This document shows positions 21,624 to 31,029 of a DNA stretch of 64,000 nt, piece by piece; the stretch's first letter is position 1, and the number at the start of each line of letters is the position of its first letter. Position numbers and translations under genes: made by a program. The DNA comes from Hofstenia miamia (Eukaryota > Xenacoelomorpha > Acoela). The stretch lies in NCBI GenBank assembly GCA_004352715.1, contig SCFE01000002.1, positions 4,032,489-4,096,488 of the forward strand, in the 5' to 3' direction. The notes below the pieces were generated by a model, which did not search any database, was not told the origin of the DNA, and saw only the letters and a list, made by a program, of their open reading frames with translations.

Positions 21624-21847
21624 CGCTTGACAGCGCAAAGGAAGATTCAGGTTAAGATAGTTGTTTCTTCTTGAATCATCACCTGAATTGGAGGAAAACC
21701 GAAAAGGATTGGAAAACTGGAATTAGTGGAAACTATTAACGATACCTAGAAAAGGAAGAAAGAGAACAACGAACACTTGACACCTTACCAGAGCTTCTAA
21801 CGGAAAAAGTGAACAACTGGAAGAATACCCTAAGCTAAGGAAGAAAA

Positions 21848-23461
21848 ATGGTTCACTCGAAAAAGAAACCGAAAACTAAAGCCAGAACCCAGAAAACTCC
21901 TCAGATGAGGAACACACCCGAAAACCCAGACGAAAATGTGTCCCTAGCTGAAAGCGAACAATCCCCAACAGAGCAAATACTTCAACCGGCAGAGTTAACG
22001 AATGATCTTACGACAATTCAATTAATGGAAGTAATTGAAAACAACACTAAAGAAAGGCAACAATTGACAAAACAGATTGAAAAATTAATAGAAAGAGTAA
22101 GAGAAGTCGAAATAAAGCATGCCGAGAAAGAAAGACTGATAGATGAAATCAAGGAAGATACGAGTCTCCGACTAACAGAGCAGAGAAATTTGTTTCAAAA
22201 CCAAATTGAACAGTTAACGGAGGCAAACAAGGAAATAAAACTGCAAAGCGATCGTCTACAGAAGATGATAACGGAGTTACATGAAGAAAATGTTAACTTA
22301 AGGGAAGAAAATATAGTGAAACAATTAGAAATCGATAATCTGAAAGACGAGTTGAGACTAATTGAGCTGAAGAAAAGTGAGGTAAAGACAATAGAAAATG
22401 TGGTAGTAGAAAAACCGCAGGAATTGAATGCAGCGGTACCACAGGAGGAGATGATAATAGATGATTACAAAACGGTTCAAAATGAAGAAGAATTCATAAA
22501 GAAATTAGTGGAGAATGTGACGAAACAAGTAAAAATAAATTGTGAAAAACCGATTGAAAATAAACCAGTGTTTAAAGAAACAATATTATCCGAGGAGGAT
22601 GATAACGACACGTTGGTATGTAAAGCAGTGTTACCGAAATTCACGGGGAGAGTTGATAACTATTCACCTACATTCAATGAATGGCTGGAGATTTTTGAAA
22701 TGAGTATGAAAGAGAGGAAAGTAACGCAACAGAGAGCGGCAGCAAGATTTCCGCTATATTTAACTGGTGCAGCATATCAGCATTACCTAGTATTGGATAC
22801 TCAAACAAAAATGGACTACAAAAAGTTAGTAGGTGAATATCAACAGTACTATGATGATGAGAGCTTTAAAAGCCAATATCAGATGTTGTTAAACGGAATG
22901 AAAATGAACACTAGGGATGACTTACGAAATTACATGTCCCAAGTAGAAAAGTTATTAAAACTGAGTTCTAGAGAACAATGGTATTCAAAATATGATCTGT
23001 TTGCACACATTAGTAAAGGATTACCAGAGGCGATTCGAACACAATTTCAAATTAAATGCGACGCAGACGATTCGCTAGATAAGATGATTAGAAAAGGATT
23101 GGCGATACAAATTACGATGGAAAGTAACGCGAGAATCAATGAAAAATCGACGATTGGCAAATCGATGATAAATCGAACGACACCGGTATTTACTAGACCA
23201 GCGAATAAACAGATAACTAAAAAATCGGGAGAAGATCTAGTAAAAATTAAACTGAAAGACGGTACGATAAAGCAGATAAAGAGAAAAGACTTGAAATGTC
23301 AAATGTGTGGAAATAAGGGACACACAAAGAAATTTTGTAAGAGACAAATAAATTGGATAGAGGAAGAAGACGCATACTTTGACGAAGAAGATTTGATAGA
23401 AAATGAGGAAGAACAAGAAGAAGAAGAAATTGAATCAATGGAGATAGACAGTTTAAACTAG
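21848..23461 (+). CDS. gag: Gag of gypsy copy A
   Basis: This 537-residue structural protein would assemble the particle and package RNA. Residues about 1-40 are basic and polar. About 60-175 is a long charged coiled coil with leucine heptads. About 255-400 is a capsid-like helical region resembling retrotransposon gag domains, with F-N-E-W-L-E-I-F and A-A-R-F-P-L-Y-L-T-G-A-A. A basic stretch leads to one CCHC zinc knuckle at residues 484-497 (C-x2-C-x4-H-x4-C). The C-terminus is very acidic. The start ATG is the first after the primer site and sits in aaaaATGg, a good context. The stop at 23459-23461 directly follows a -1 slippery heptamer, so a fraction of ribosomes should continue into Pol. 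Confidence 0.92.
   Translation: MVHSKKKPKTKARTQKTPQMRNTPENPDENVSLAESEQSPTEQILQPAELTNDLTTIQLMEVIENNTKERQQLTKQIEKLIERVREVEIKHAEKERLIDEIKEDTSLRLTEQRNLFQNQIEQLTEANKEIKLQSDRLQKMITELHEENVNLREENIVKQLEIDNLKDELRLIELKKSEVKTIENVVVEKPQELNAAVPQEEMIIDDYKTVQNEEEFIKKLVENVTKQVKINCEKPIENKPVFKETILSEEDDNDTLVCKAVLPKFTGRVDNYSPTFNEWLEIFEMSMKERKVTQQRAAARFPLYLTGAAYQHYLVLDTQTKMDYKKLVGEYQQYYDDESFKSQYQMLLNGMKMNTRDDLRNYMSQVEKLLKLSSREQWYSKYDLFAHISKGLPEAIRTQFQIKCDADDSLDKMIRKGLAIQITMESNARINEKSTIGKSMINRTTPVFTRPANKQITKKSGEDLVKIKLKDGTIKQIKRKDLKCQMCGNKGHTKKFCKRQINWIEEEDAYFDEEDLIENEEEQEEEEIESMEIDSLN
23452..23458 (+). promoter_or_regulatory. -1 ribosomal frameshift site between gag and pol
   Basis: The heptamer T-TTA-AAC fits the X-XXY-YYZ rule in the gag frame, and the next codon is the gag stop TAG. 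Slipping back one base gives a frame that is open through 23496 and joins the pol frame. Five bases downstream, ggag (23464-23467) can pair with ctcc (23474-23477) as a short stem, a possible stimulatory structure. The slippery site is seen directly. Its use is inferred. Confidence 0.8.
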
Positions 23462-23496
23462 AAGGAGCGCCGTCTCCGACAAACCGAGCACCCGTA

Positions 23497-26400
23497 TTGA
23501 TAGTTACTGACCTAATGAAAACGAACACAATAACAGTTGTGATCAATGGTGTAATGGTAAATGCAACAGTGGATACGGGGGCAGTAATATCAATAATAAC
23601 GGACGAGTGCGCAGCAAAAGTTGGTTTTGAAAGAAAGGAATTGAATAATGAAAAAAATAGGCTGATAAATGCGTCAGGTGACTATATAGACGTAAAAGGA
23701 AAATTGGAAAAGATACCGATAAGGTTAGCTAATACTACATTCTTCCAAACGTTCACAGTCATTGACACTGAAAAAAATCAACTACCATATGAAATAATAT
23801 TGGGAAATGATTTCTTAACTGATAATAAGTGCATCATTGACTACAACAAGAAGACAATAACAGTACAAGAAGAAGTGATAACAACTTATGAAGACGAAGA
23901 AGCAAACGATACCATAACATTTAAGTTGACACAAGATGTCAAGATACTGCCAAACAATTGGAAAATGTGCGAGATAGAAACAAGAGAAGCGATAAACATG
24001 GAAACAATGATATACAGTCAAATTGGTATAAACACGAAAAGGGTATCAATCCCATCGAGTTTGTGTACAGTCAAAGAAGGAAAAGGCTGGATACCAGTAT
24101 TGAATGCAACAAATCACGTAGTCAATATAAATAAAGATAAAGTGATTATAAAAGGGAGAAGAGTCAAGGCTGAAAAGCAAATGGTTAACAAAGTTATTAA
24201 TATTATAACTGAAAAAGAGACTCAAACATTCCAGATACCGGAAATTAAAGAGGAAGAATATCAACATTTGGACGAGAAACAGAGACAAGCATTGGTGGAA
24301 ATCTTAAATAAACATAACAAGATATTCAATTTTGGCGAGATTAGCGTAGGAAAAGCCATTGGCGAAACACATAAAATCATTACTACGACAGATGAGCCGA
24401 TAAGACTACCATGCAGAAGGGTACCAGAGAATTTGAAAGAAAATTACAATACGATTCTGAATGAGTTGATCGACAATAAAATTATAAGGCCGAGCGAAAG
24501 TCCCTATGCGTCACCAACGGTATTTGTCAAACAAGGTGACAAGTATAGGCTATGTATAGATTTTAGAAAACTTAATGATGTAACAAAGAAAGATGCGTAC
24601 CCACTACCTAGAATCGATGATATGATTTACGAGGCAACGAAAAATAAATACTTCACATGCATTGATTTATGCAAAGCCTATTGGCAGGTTCTGATGGAAC
24701 CAAAAGATATCGAGAAAACAGCATTCATAACGCCATACGGTTTATTCGAATGGATGTATATGGCATTCGGACTTTGTAATGCGCCGGCGACTTTTCAACG
24801 CTATGTCACGAAAGTTCTTAAACAAGATAATAAAAAAATGGATGAAGGAGTATGTGCTTACATCGATGACATATTAGTTGCAAGCAATACAATAGAGGAA
24901 CATTTAGAAAAATTAGATAAAACACTAACGATTCTGTACAATGCCGGACTACGTGTAAATGGAAAAAAATGCGAAATTCTGAAAACAGAAGTAGTCTTTT
25001 TGGGTAGACAGATTCAACAAGGGAAAATCAAGATGAAGAATAATGCAAGAGAAATGATCCTCAATATTAAGAGTCCGAAGACTAAGAAAGATGTACAAAG
25101 GATAATGGGCTTCATTAACTATTACGGGTCATTTATACCGAATATTGCTCAAAAGACGAACAGAATAACAACGTTGCTAAAAAAGTCAAAACCGTTCGAA
25201 TGGACGTGGAAAGAGGAAGAACAATTAGAGAATATAAAAAATGAACTCGCGAAGATGCCGTCATTAAATACACCCGACTATCAGGAGGAATTTATTTTGG
25301 ACTGTGACGCAAGTACAGTAGCGATAGGAGCATGTTTGGGTCAAATGAAAAATGGGAAAGAAGTCCCTATACAATTTTTCAGTAGAAGATTAAAAACTAG
25401 CGAAGAAAATTATGGCTCAACAAAATTAGAAATGCTAGCCCTAGTAGAGAGCATCAAGAAATTTAGATATTTTTTGATTGGACAAAAGTTTAAGGTGAGA
25501 ACGGATAATAGTGGATTGGCATGGTTGAAAAAGTTCTCTGGTGATAAATCATCAATCGTATCGCGATGGATTGAATACTTGAACGAATTCAGATTTACAA
25601 TAGAGCACAGAAAAGGAAATTTACATAAGAATGCGGATTTTTGGACAGCTCTACCAGAATATCAAAGAGATATTGAAAAACAAGAAGGGGAGAAGAAAAG
25701 ATTCGACTTTTTACCTCATAACGATTATAAGGAGTTACCAGAAATTAATGCTGACAAGAAAGGACAAGCGATAATGCCAATCGTGATAAAAGAAGAAATC
25801 GAGGAGAGTGAAATCATCCAAAAACAAAAAACGGATATGATATTGGCAGAGATAAGAGATAAAATTACGAATGCGGACAAACAATTAAGTAAACAAGCTA
25901 ATAGCTACTACCAAAGGTACACATGGAAAATTAATGACAATGGACTACTATATGTAAGTGGAAAAATTTTAAGAATAGCAATCCCAGAGTATTATAAGAG
26001 GGAGTTGGTGAAGAAGATACATGAAAAAGGTCACATTGGAATCCTACAAACAGAGCAAACGTTTAATACAAGATTTATAACAACAGGAATACGGAAAGTT
26101 GTAGAGGATGTCATTAACAAGTGCACGACATGTTTACTGAACAACAAAAGCCACTTCCCGCAACAAACAGCGCCGTTGGAAAAAATTACATCGATTGCAC
26201 CAAATCAGATAGTACATGTGGACCTGGAAAAATTGTCGCAGGATGATGAAGGGTATCAATACATCTTAGTAATAGTAGATAATTTTACGAAGTATGCTAG
26301 GATGATCCCTCTAGATTCGACAACGGCAAAGAATGTAGCAGAAAAAATAATGAAAGAGTGGATACTGAAATTTGGACCGATGGAAGTAATAGTATCTGAT

Positions 26401-27378
26401 CGAGGGGTGCAATTCGAAAGTAAGCTGTTCGAGGAAATGGCAAAAATGTTGGAGATTATGACTGAAAAAACAACTGCGTATCACCCACAAGCAAATGGTG
26501 CAGTAGAAAGACTGAATAGGACGATGATCAAATTAATAAGAGTGTTAACATCAAGAGTTGGTGGAAGAGACTGGAGAGAGGTAATAGAAATGGTAGAATA
26601 CTTCTATAATACTTCAGTACATTCTACGACAGGAGTAACACCATTTAAGGCAATGTACGGTAGGGAAGCTGCAACGCCAATATCAATGCAATATGATAAT
26701 TATGCGGAAAAACCGGATAATGAATATATTAGAAGAATTAAAAATCAGATGACGGGAATTCACAAAGCGATATGTCACAACACAAAGAAATCTGCAATCA
26801 GACAGCAGAGAAATTTCAACAAAAAGATTTATGGGAAACCACACAAAAAGGGTGACAGGGTTTATGCATATACTTTGTTGAGAACACATGATATAAATCA
26901 GGTAAGAAAATTAAAAACACAGTGGTCAGGGCCATTTATCATTGCACAAACACTACCAAATAACAATTATAAACTTAACGACGGTAGAATTTTACATTTT
27001 CAAAATTTGAAAAGGTCAACAAAAGACATTGACCAGGTCAAACTAGATAAAAACGCACAGTTTAAATTAATTGAAAATAATGAAGGTGTATATAATGAGA
27101 TGGATGATCTCGATAGCATGGCAGAAGAGGAATTCCAGGAAGAATACAATCCCCCGCAGAGAGAGGATGTGAAAGAAAGAAGAATAATGCCCCAGAGGGC
27201 TGTAAAAAATAAAAATAAATATGACCCTGAGATATGGGATATTAATTTAGTAACTTCATTTAGATTAGATAATGAAGAGAGCCGGCAGTCGATCACCATT
27301 GAAGAGCAGAAGAGTACGCAGGAGATCCCCGAAATCAGATCGTCAGTTAAAGGGCGTGACGAGGGGAGAGAACACTAA
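23497..27378 (+). CDS. pol: Pol of gypsy copy A: protease, RT, RNase H, integrase
   Basis: The 1293 codons from the first ATG probably follow a frameshift from gag, since the frame is open upstream to 23452. Aspartic protease: D-T-G-A at residues 26-29 and I-L-G-N-D-F. RT: R-L-C-I-D-F-R-K-L, F-G-L-C-N-A-P-A-T-F-Q-R, and the catalytic Y-I-D-D at 455-458. RNase H: D-C-D-A-S near 602 and R-T-D-N-S. Integrase: H-x4-H ... C-T-T-C zinc finger near 842-875, then catalytic D909, D968 and E1004, with exactly 35 residues between the last two. A GPY/F module (W-S-G-P-F-I-I) follows near 1145. The order protease-RT-RNase H-integrase is that of Ty3/gypsy. All catalytic residues are present with no stop, so this copy may be functional. 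The last 107 nt overlap ORF3 in another frame. Confidence 0.95.
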   Translation: MIVTDLMKTNTITVVINGVMVNATVDTGAVISIITDECAAKVGFERKELNNEKNRLINASGDYIDVKGKLEKIPIRLANTTFFQTFTVIDTEKNQLPYEIILGNDFLTDNKCIIDYNKKTITVQEEVITTYEDEEANDTITFKLTQDVKILPNNWKMCEIETREAINMETMIYSQIGINTKRVSIPSSLCTVKEGKGWIPVLNATNHVVNINKDKVIIKGRRVKAEKQMVNKVINIITEKETQTFQIPEIKEEEYQHLDEKQRQALVEILNKHNKIFNFGEISVGKAIGETHKIITTTDEPIRLPCRRVPENLKENYNTILNELIDNKIIRPSESPYASPTVFVKQGDKYRLCIDFRKLNDVTKKDAYPLPRIDDMIYEATKNKYFTCIDLCKAYWQVLMEPKDIEKTAFITPYGLFEWMYMAFGLCNAPATFQRYVTKVLKQDNKKMDEGVCAYIDDILVASNTIEEHLEKLDKTLTILYNAGLRVNGKKCEILKTEVVFLGRQIQQGKIKMKNNAREMILNIKSPKTKKDVQRIMGFINYYGSFIPNIAQKTNRITTLLKKSKPFEWTWKEEEQLENIKNELAKMPSLNTPDYQEEFILDCDASTVAIGACLGQMKNGKEVPIQFFSRRLKTSEENYGSTKLEMLALVESIKKFRYFLIGQKFKVRTDNSGLAWLKKFSGDKSSIVSRWIEYLNEFRFTIEHRKGNLHKNADFWTALPEYQRDIEKQEGEKKRFDFLPHNDYKELPEINADKKGQAIMPIVIKEEIEESEIIQKQKTDMILAEIRDKITNADKQLSKQANSYYQRYTWKINDNGLLYVSGKILRIAIPEYYKRELVKKIHEKGHIGILQTEQTFNTRFITTGIRKVVEDVINKCTTCLLNNKSHFPQQTAPLEKITSIAPNQIVHVDLEKLSQDDEGYQYILVIVDNFTKYARMIPLDSTTAKNVAEKIMKEWILKFGPMEVIVSDRGVQFESKLFEEMAKMLEIMTEKTTAYHPQANGAVERLNRTMIKLIRVLTSRVGGRDWREVIEMVEYFYNTSVHSTTGVTPFKAMYGREAATPISMQYDNYAEKPDNEYIRRIKNQMTGIHKAICHNTKKSAIRQQRNFNKKIYGKPHKKGDRVYAYTLLRTHDINQVRKLKTQWSGPFIIAQTLPNNNYKLNDGRILHFQNLKRSTKDIDQVKLDKNAQFKLIENNEGVYNEMDDLDSMAEEEFQEEYNPPQREDVKERRIMPQRAVKNKNKYDPEIWDINLVTSFRLDNEESRQSITIEEQKSTQEIPEIRSSVKGRDEGREH

Positions 27379-30300
27379 CGGCAATGGTAGAAAAACTAGG
27401 TCTCCCAGATCCGATTGTCAGTTAAAGGGCATGACGATGGAGCGTTGTTCACCTAGTAACAGAAGAAGAAGAATTCGAAGGAAATCTCCTCAATCTGATT
27501 GTCAGTTAAAGGGCATGAGGATGGAGAATACGTCAACAATGAATAAGAGAAGAAGGATAAGAAGGAAGTCTCCTCAATCTGATTGTCAGTTAAAGGACAT
27601 GAGGATGGAGACAACGCCGAAAAGATCACCCTCAACCAAATGTCAGTTAAAGGGCAGGCGGATAAAAGAGGGCCAACATCAGGATACCGATCGTCAATTA
27701 AAGGGCGTGAGGTTGGAGGAAAAATCGAGCTCATCAATGGAACACTCCCCCACATCCAGCGGAACTCGAAGCCAATTAAAGGGCGGAGAGTATACAGCTA
27801 CACCAACAGGTTCTTGCCTGCAATTAAAGGCAGCAAGAACTGAAATCCGGGGTCAATACGTTGACCCGGATGTGCAAGACATTAGTGAAGACTCGGACAT
27901 GGATACCTCGGAACAGCCATCCACTAGCTCATTACCCACAACAAGTTACAGTTCACAACCGTTCTCTCACAGACAATCGTCTACCACAACGAAATCATCG
28001 AAATCTGAAGAAAGAGAAAGCAGGATGACAAAGATAGGAAAAGATAAGATTCACCCATACTTTATAGCGAACAGAAAAATACGTTATAATTCGCAAGACA
28101 ATCTATCACCAGAGACGAAGAGATTTCTACAACAACATGCGTCGACAAAAGAAACGGAAGCATCGGCGATACCTATTGTAATCGATAAACAGAATAGGCC
28201 AGTTTGCAATACAATAATTTCCTATCCAAGAAATATGAAAGAAGACTTCAACAGGCCATATTTCAAGAGCACGACGCACATAACATTTGAAGAAATGTTT
28301 ACGTTAAAAGACGTCCAGAAAGTCATTAAGAATAAAAACAAATTAATAGACAAATGCGAGCAAGTGAATTTGGATAGAGAACATATGACGCTGATATATT
28401 TCATAAAGAAATTAGAAATGGCCTCCAAAAATCTCGAAACAAACATTGAAGACACGTTAAAGTTGGCAAAAGAGCATAAAGTGAAAGTTATTGTGATCGC
28501 GAGGTCGCAATGCGATGAAGAAATGCCGGAATTTTTGCAGACACTAGAAGAAAAGATGGAAAACGTGTTTATAATGAATAGAGGTGGAGAGACAATTTCA
28601 GAGATGATCAGTATAGACTTGCAAATTAACAGCATGGCACCAGCAGAGAGAATAATGGTCGAGCCGAAGATAGCAATAGACATGTATTACCAAGTTAGAA
28701 CAATGGAAATACTTGGAGTAACAGAAAATCTGGAAGAGATAGGAAACTTATACATAAAGTGCAGTATGAAGCAAACTCCCGAGCATCTGAAAAGCATAAT
28801 GGAAGTATGGAAGGAAATGAAAACAGAAAAGCCGATGCATGAAGAATGGCCTCTCATTGATATAAAGTCGCCCATAAAAACGTATCACAAATCTGTAGAG
28901 ATGACATTACTGGAAATCAGAAAGGCGTATGAGATGGATTCAAAAAGAAATTTCAGAAATATGATATTTGAAGAAATTAACGCACCCCATATTCGTGCAC
29001 GAACGTCAGTATGGATACTCAGCATAGCATTGACAAACAATGAAAAATTAGTACTGCCAATTCGAAAGAAGGAGCGAAAGAGTATGGCTAAAAACAAGCG
29101 TTTTGAGATAGCCATATCACCGATACCGACTAATATTAAGCAATGGCTGTTACAATATGTGGACATATTATCTTTGTCACCCACTAAAAAGATACAGCAG
29201 AAGTTTGAGAAATATTACGTACGGTTACTAACGCAGCAACACACACTTGGAAGACCAAGCATAGTAGAACTCGCCAACAAAACTGGAATATGTCCTGCGG
29301 AGATAGACATAATCAATGACGAAGCAAAGAAATTTATGTGGGGAGCTACCTCGAACACGAAACTAAAAGCAATAAAACAACAGCCATGGATGACAACCAG
29401 AAGTTTAATACGGAGAGAAAGTGTAAGCACGATAGAGACGATACAGAAAATAGCAGAAAAACATGTTAACAAAATCATTACAAATGAGATGAAAAAGTAC
29501 GTGCGAGATTATCCACAGTGCGCATATACGAAGATAATTAAAAAGTCAGAAGTTATGCGCAAAGAAGGTGAGAACAGACCCATAGAAATTATAGAAATGG
29601 TAAGTAAATCACAGGAAGAAATGAAGATGGAAGAACTGCTGCTACAAACCAATACAATTGCGCTTACGCCAAACACTCAGAGAGAAATCGACAAAGTAAA
29701 CCTGGAGAAATGGGGAGAAAAAGAACCGAGTGAAATATCATGGGTCGATACGGATGATGAGCGTCTATTAGTGGAAATAATGGTACGACGAGAGAAAACA
29801 GACAACATAGTACAAAGAATATACGGTGAAGTCTATGAAAGAGAAACTAAGTCTATGATAAAAATTTTATGTACTGAGGCTTTCACGAAACAAGAAGTAA
29901 CACAGATGTTACAACCTAACAATCAGCTAGCAGTCGATATTGAGTGTATTACATCAAAAATAGTTATGAACTCAGAAACTGCGAAAAATTTGATGAAACA
30001 TGGACTAACGAATGCTTTCTGGGAAAGTATAAACATCAGCAAGAACAATTACCCCGCAACGTTTGGCATGGCGACAACATCGAACATGGATGGATCGTAC
30101 GAAAACATTGAGAAACATACGTTAACTACATTGTTAAAATGCACACCACCTCCGACGATTTCTGTACCAATGCTACTACCTACATGGCGGTTGAAGAAGA
30201 AAAAACCAGTGAAAGCTTTTTGGCATGAAGAAAACACATACGTAAATAAGCTAGAAGACGCCGAAAGAATTGTGAGAGATGAAAGATATAAGAAATCAAA

Positions 30301-31012
30301 AGAAATCTTAAGTAAAAACGACAATAAAGAGAGAGTATTTATCGAAGGCGCTGTAACCCCATATGATCTATATAGTGAAGGTGAGCCTATACACAAACAA
30401 ATTGGAAAAGTTCGAAAAGAAATTGAAAAGAGGAACACGAAGACAGTAATTCTCTTTTCTGGAATTAATGACATAGTCTGGGGAGAACTATGGAGTTCTG
30501 AATACCATTATTATGATGTGATGCGCAGAGTAGAGATTATAACGATGATACGTCTGGGAAAAAACGATCCAGAGCAGATAACGCGAGAAGAAATTAGAAA
30601 TAATATCAGTGCGTTTTACGATGAAGCCTCGATTTCGAAATCTCTAAGATCGACTTACGAGTTTTTCTACCCAGAGACAACGGTGCGTCCAGAATTATCG
30701 CATACAAGCAGAGTAGATGCTATGATGACATTAATGATAGCGATTAAAGGCTTGAAGTTATACGAGAAGTTCTATGAAGAATTTAATTGCAAACTCAATG
30801 AGTTAAGAAGTATGTGTACGATCTCAAATAAGTTGAGGAATCCGATGTTCTTGAGACACAAGAAACTGGTTACAACGGAAAAAGAGGTCGTGTTAAAACT
30901 AACGAAGAATGAAAAATTTGAGAAGACGGAATGGGAGATGCAGGAAGCAAATGAAATGATCAAACAGGCGGTCGAGATGGTCCATGGTGAAAGAGTCGTG
31001 ATCCTTAATTAG
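27272..31012 (+). CDS. ORF3 of gypsy copy A, unknown function, in the env position
   Basis: This 1246-residue protein is not one I recognise. Residues 1-190 are basic and carry eight Q-L-K-G-type repeats between Arg/Ser-rich spacers. About 195-245 is Ser/Thr-rich and acidic. The remaining 1000 residues look like a folded, mainly helical, charged protein, with conserved words such as G-R-P-S-I-V-E-L-A-N-K, E-K-W-G-E-K-E-P-S-E-I-S-W and V-I-L-F-S-G-I-N-D-I-V-W. I see no signal peptide, no convincing membrane helix and no furin-like site, so it does not look like an envelope protein. The stop lies 17 nt before the LTR. The ATG overlaps the end of pol in a different frame, so it probably needs a spliced or subgenomic RNA. 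Copy B preserves the sequence mainly through synonymous changes, which argues for a real product. G-x-N-D recalls an SGNH hydrolase block, but the other blocks are not evident. Confidence 0.85.
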   Translation: MKRAGSRSPLKSRRVRRRSPKSDRQLKGVTRGENTNGNGRKTRSPRSDCQLKGMTMERCSPSNRRRRIRRKSPQSDCQLKGMRMENTSTMNKRRRIRRKSPQSDCQLKDMRMETTPKRSPSTKCQLKGRRIKEGQHQDTDRQLKGVRLEEKSSSSMEHSPTSSGTRSQLKGGEYTATPTGSCLQLKAARTEIRGQYVDPDVQDISEDSDMDTSEQPSTSSLPTTSYSSQPFSHRQSSTTTKSSKSEERESRMTKIGKDKIHPYFIANRKIRYNSQDNLSPETKRFLQQHASTKETEASAIPIVIDKQNRPVCNTIISYPRNMKEDFNRPYFKSTTHITFEEMFTLKDVQKVIKNKNKLIDKCEQVNLDREHMTLIYFIKKLEMASKNLETNIEDTLKLAKEHKVKVIVIARSQCDEEMPEFLQTLEEKMENVFIMNRGGETISEMISIDLQINSMAPAERIMVEPKIAIDMYYQVRTMEILGVTENLEEIGNLYIKCSMKQTPEHLKSIMEVWKEMKTEKPMHEEWPLIDIKSPIKTYHKSVEMTLLEIRKAYEMDSKRNFRNMIFEEINAPHIRARTSVWILSIALTNNEKLVLPIRKKERKSMAKNKRFEIAISPIPTNIKQWLLQYVDILSLSPTKKIQQKFEKYYVRLLTQQHTLGRPSIVELANKTGICPAEIDIINDEAKKFMWGATSNTKLKAIKQQPWMTTRSLIRRESVSTIETIQKIAEKHVNKIITNEMKKYVRDYPQCAYTKIIKKSEVMRKEGENRPIEIIEMVSKSQEEMKMEELLLQTNTIALTPNTQREIDKVNLEKWGEKEPSEISWVDTDDERLLVEIMVRREKTDNIVQRIYGEVYERETKSMIKILCTEAFTKQEVTQMLQPNNQLAVDIECITSKIVMNSETAKNLMKHGLTNAFWESINISKNNYPATFGMATTSNMDGSYENIEKHTLTTLLKCTPPPTISVPMLLPTWRLKKKKPVKAFWHEENTYVNKLEDAERIVRDERYKKSKEILSKNDNKERVFIEGAVTPYDLYSEGEPIHKQIGKVRKEIEKRNTKTVILFSGINDIVWGELWSSEYHYYDVMRRVEIITMIRLGKNDPEQITREEIRNNISAFYDEASISKSLRSTYEFFYPETTVRPELSHTSRVDAMMTLMIAIKGLKLYEKFYEEFNCKLNELRSMCTISNKLRNPMFLRHKKLVTTEKEVVLKLTKNEKFEKTEWEMQEANEMIKQAVEMVHGERVVILN
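27344..27832 (+). repeat. eight-copy in-phase 12-mer repeat encoding Q-L-K-G
   Basis: The core cagttaaagggc or a close variant starts at 27344, 27419, 27503, 27587, 27644, 27695, 27773 and 27821. The spacings are 75, 84, 84, 57, 51, 78 and 48 bp, all multiples of three, so every copy reads Q-L-K-(G/D/A) in ORF3. The spacers are variable and rich in Arg, Ser and Lys. The in-phase spacing points to protein-level repeats. A nucleic-acid binding array is an alternative. Confidence 0.85.
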
Positions 31013-31020
31013 CTGTGCTG

Positions 31021-31029
31021 GAGGGGGAG
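31021..31029 (+). other. polypurine tract of gypsy copy A
   Basis: The sequence gagggggag lies directly against the TG start of the 3' LTR, where plus-strand DNA synthesis is primed. Copy B has the same tract at 38946-38954. Confidence 0.9.

Noticed and set aside
27344-27832. Regularly spaced 12-mers as a CRISPR array
   Set aside because: The repeats are too short, lie inside a coding frame with codon-phase spacing, and the DNA is eukaryotic.
27583-27843. Alternative frame encoding S-V-K-G repeats
   Set aside because: It is the +1 shadow of the Q-L-K-G repeats and is much shorter than ORF3.
30440-30480. SGNH-hydrolase identity for ORF3 based on G-I-N-D
   Set aside because: The G-D-S block and the catalytic D-x-x-H block are not evident, so one short motif is not enough.
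27272-31012. ORF3 as an envelope gene
   Set aside because: No signal peptide, hydrophobic fusion segment or membrane anchor is visible in the translation.
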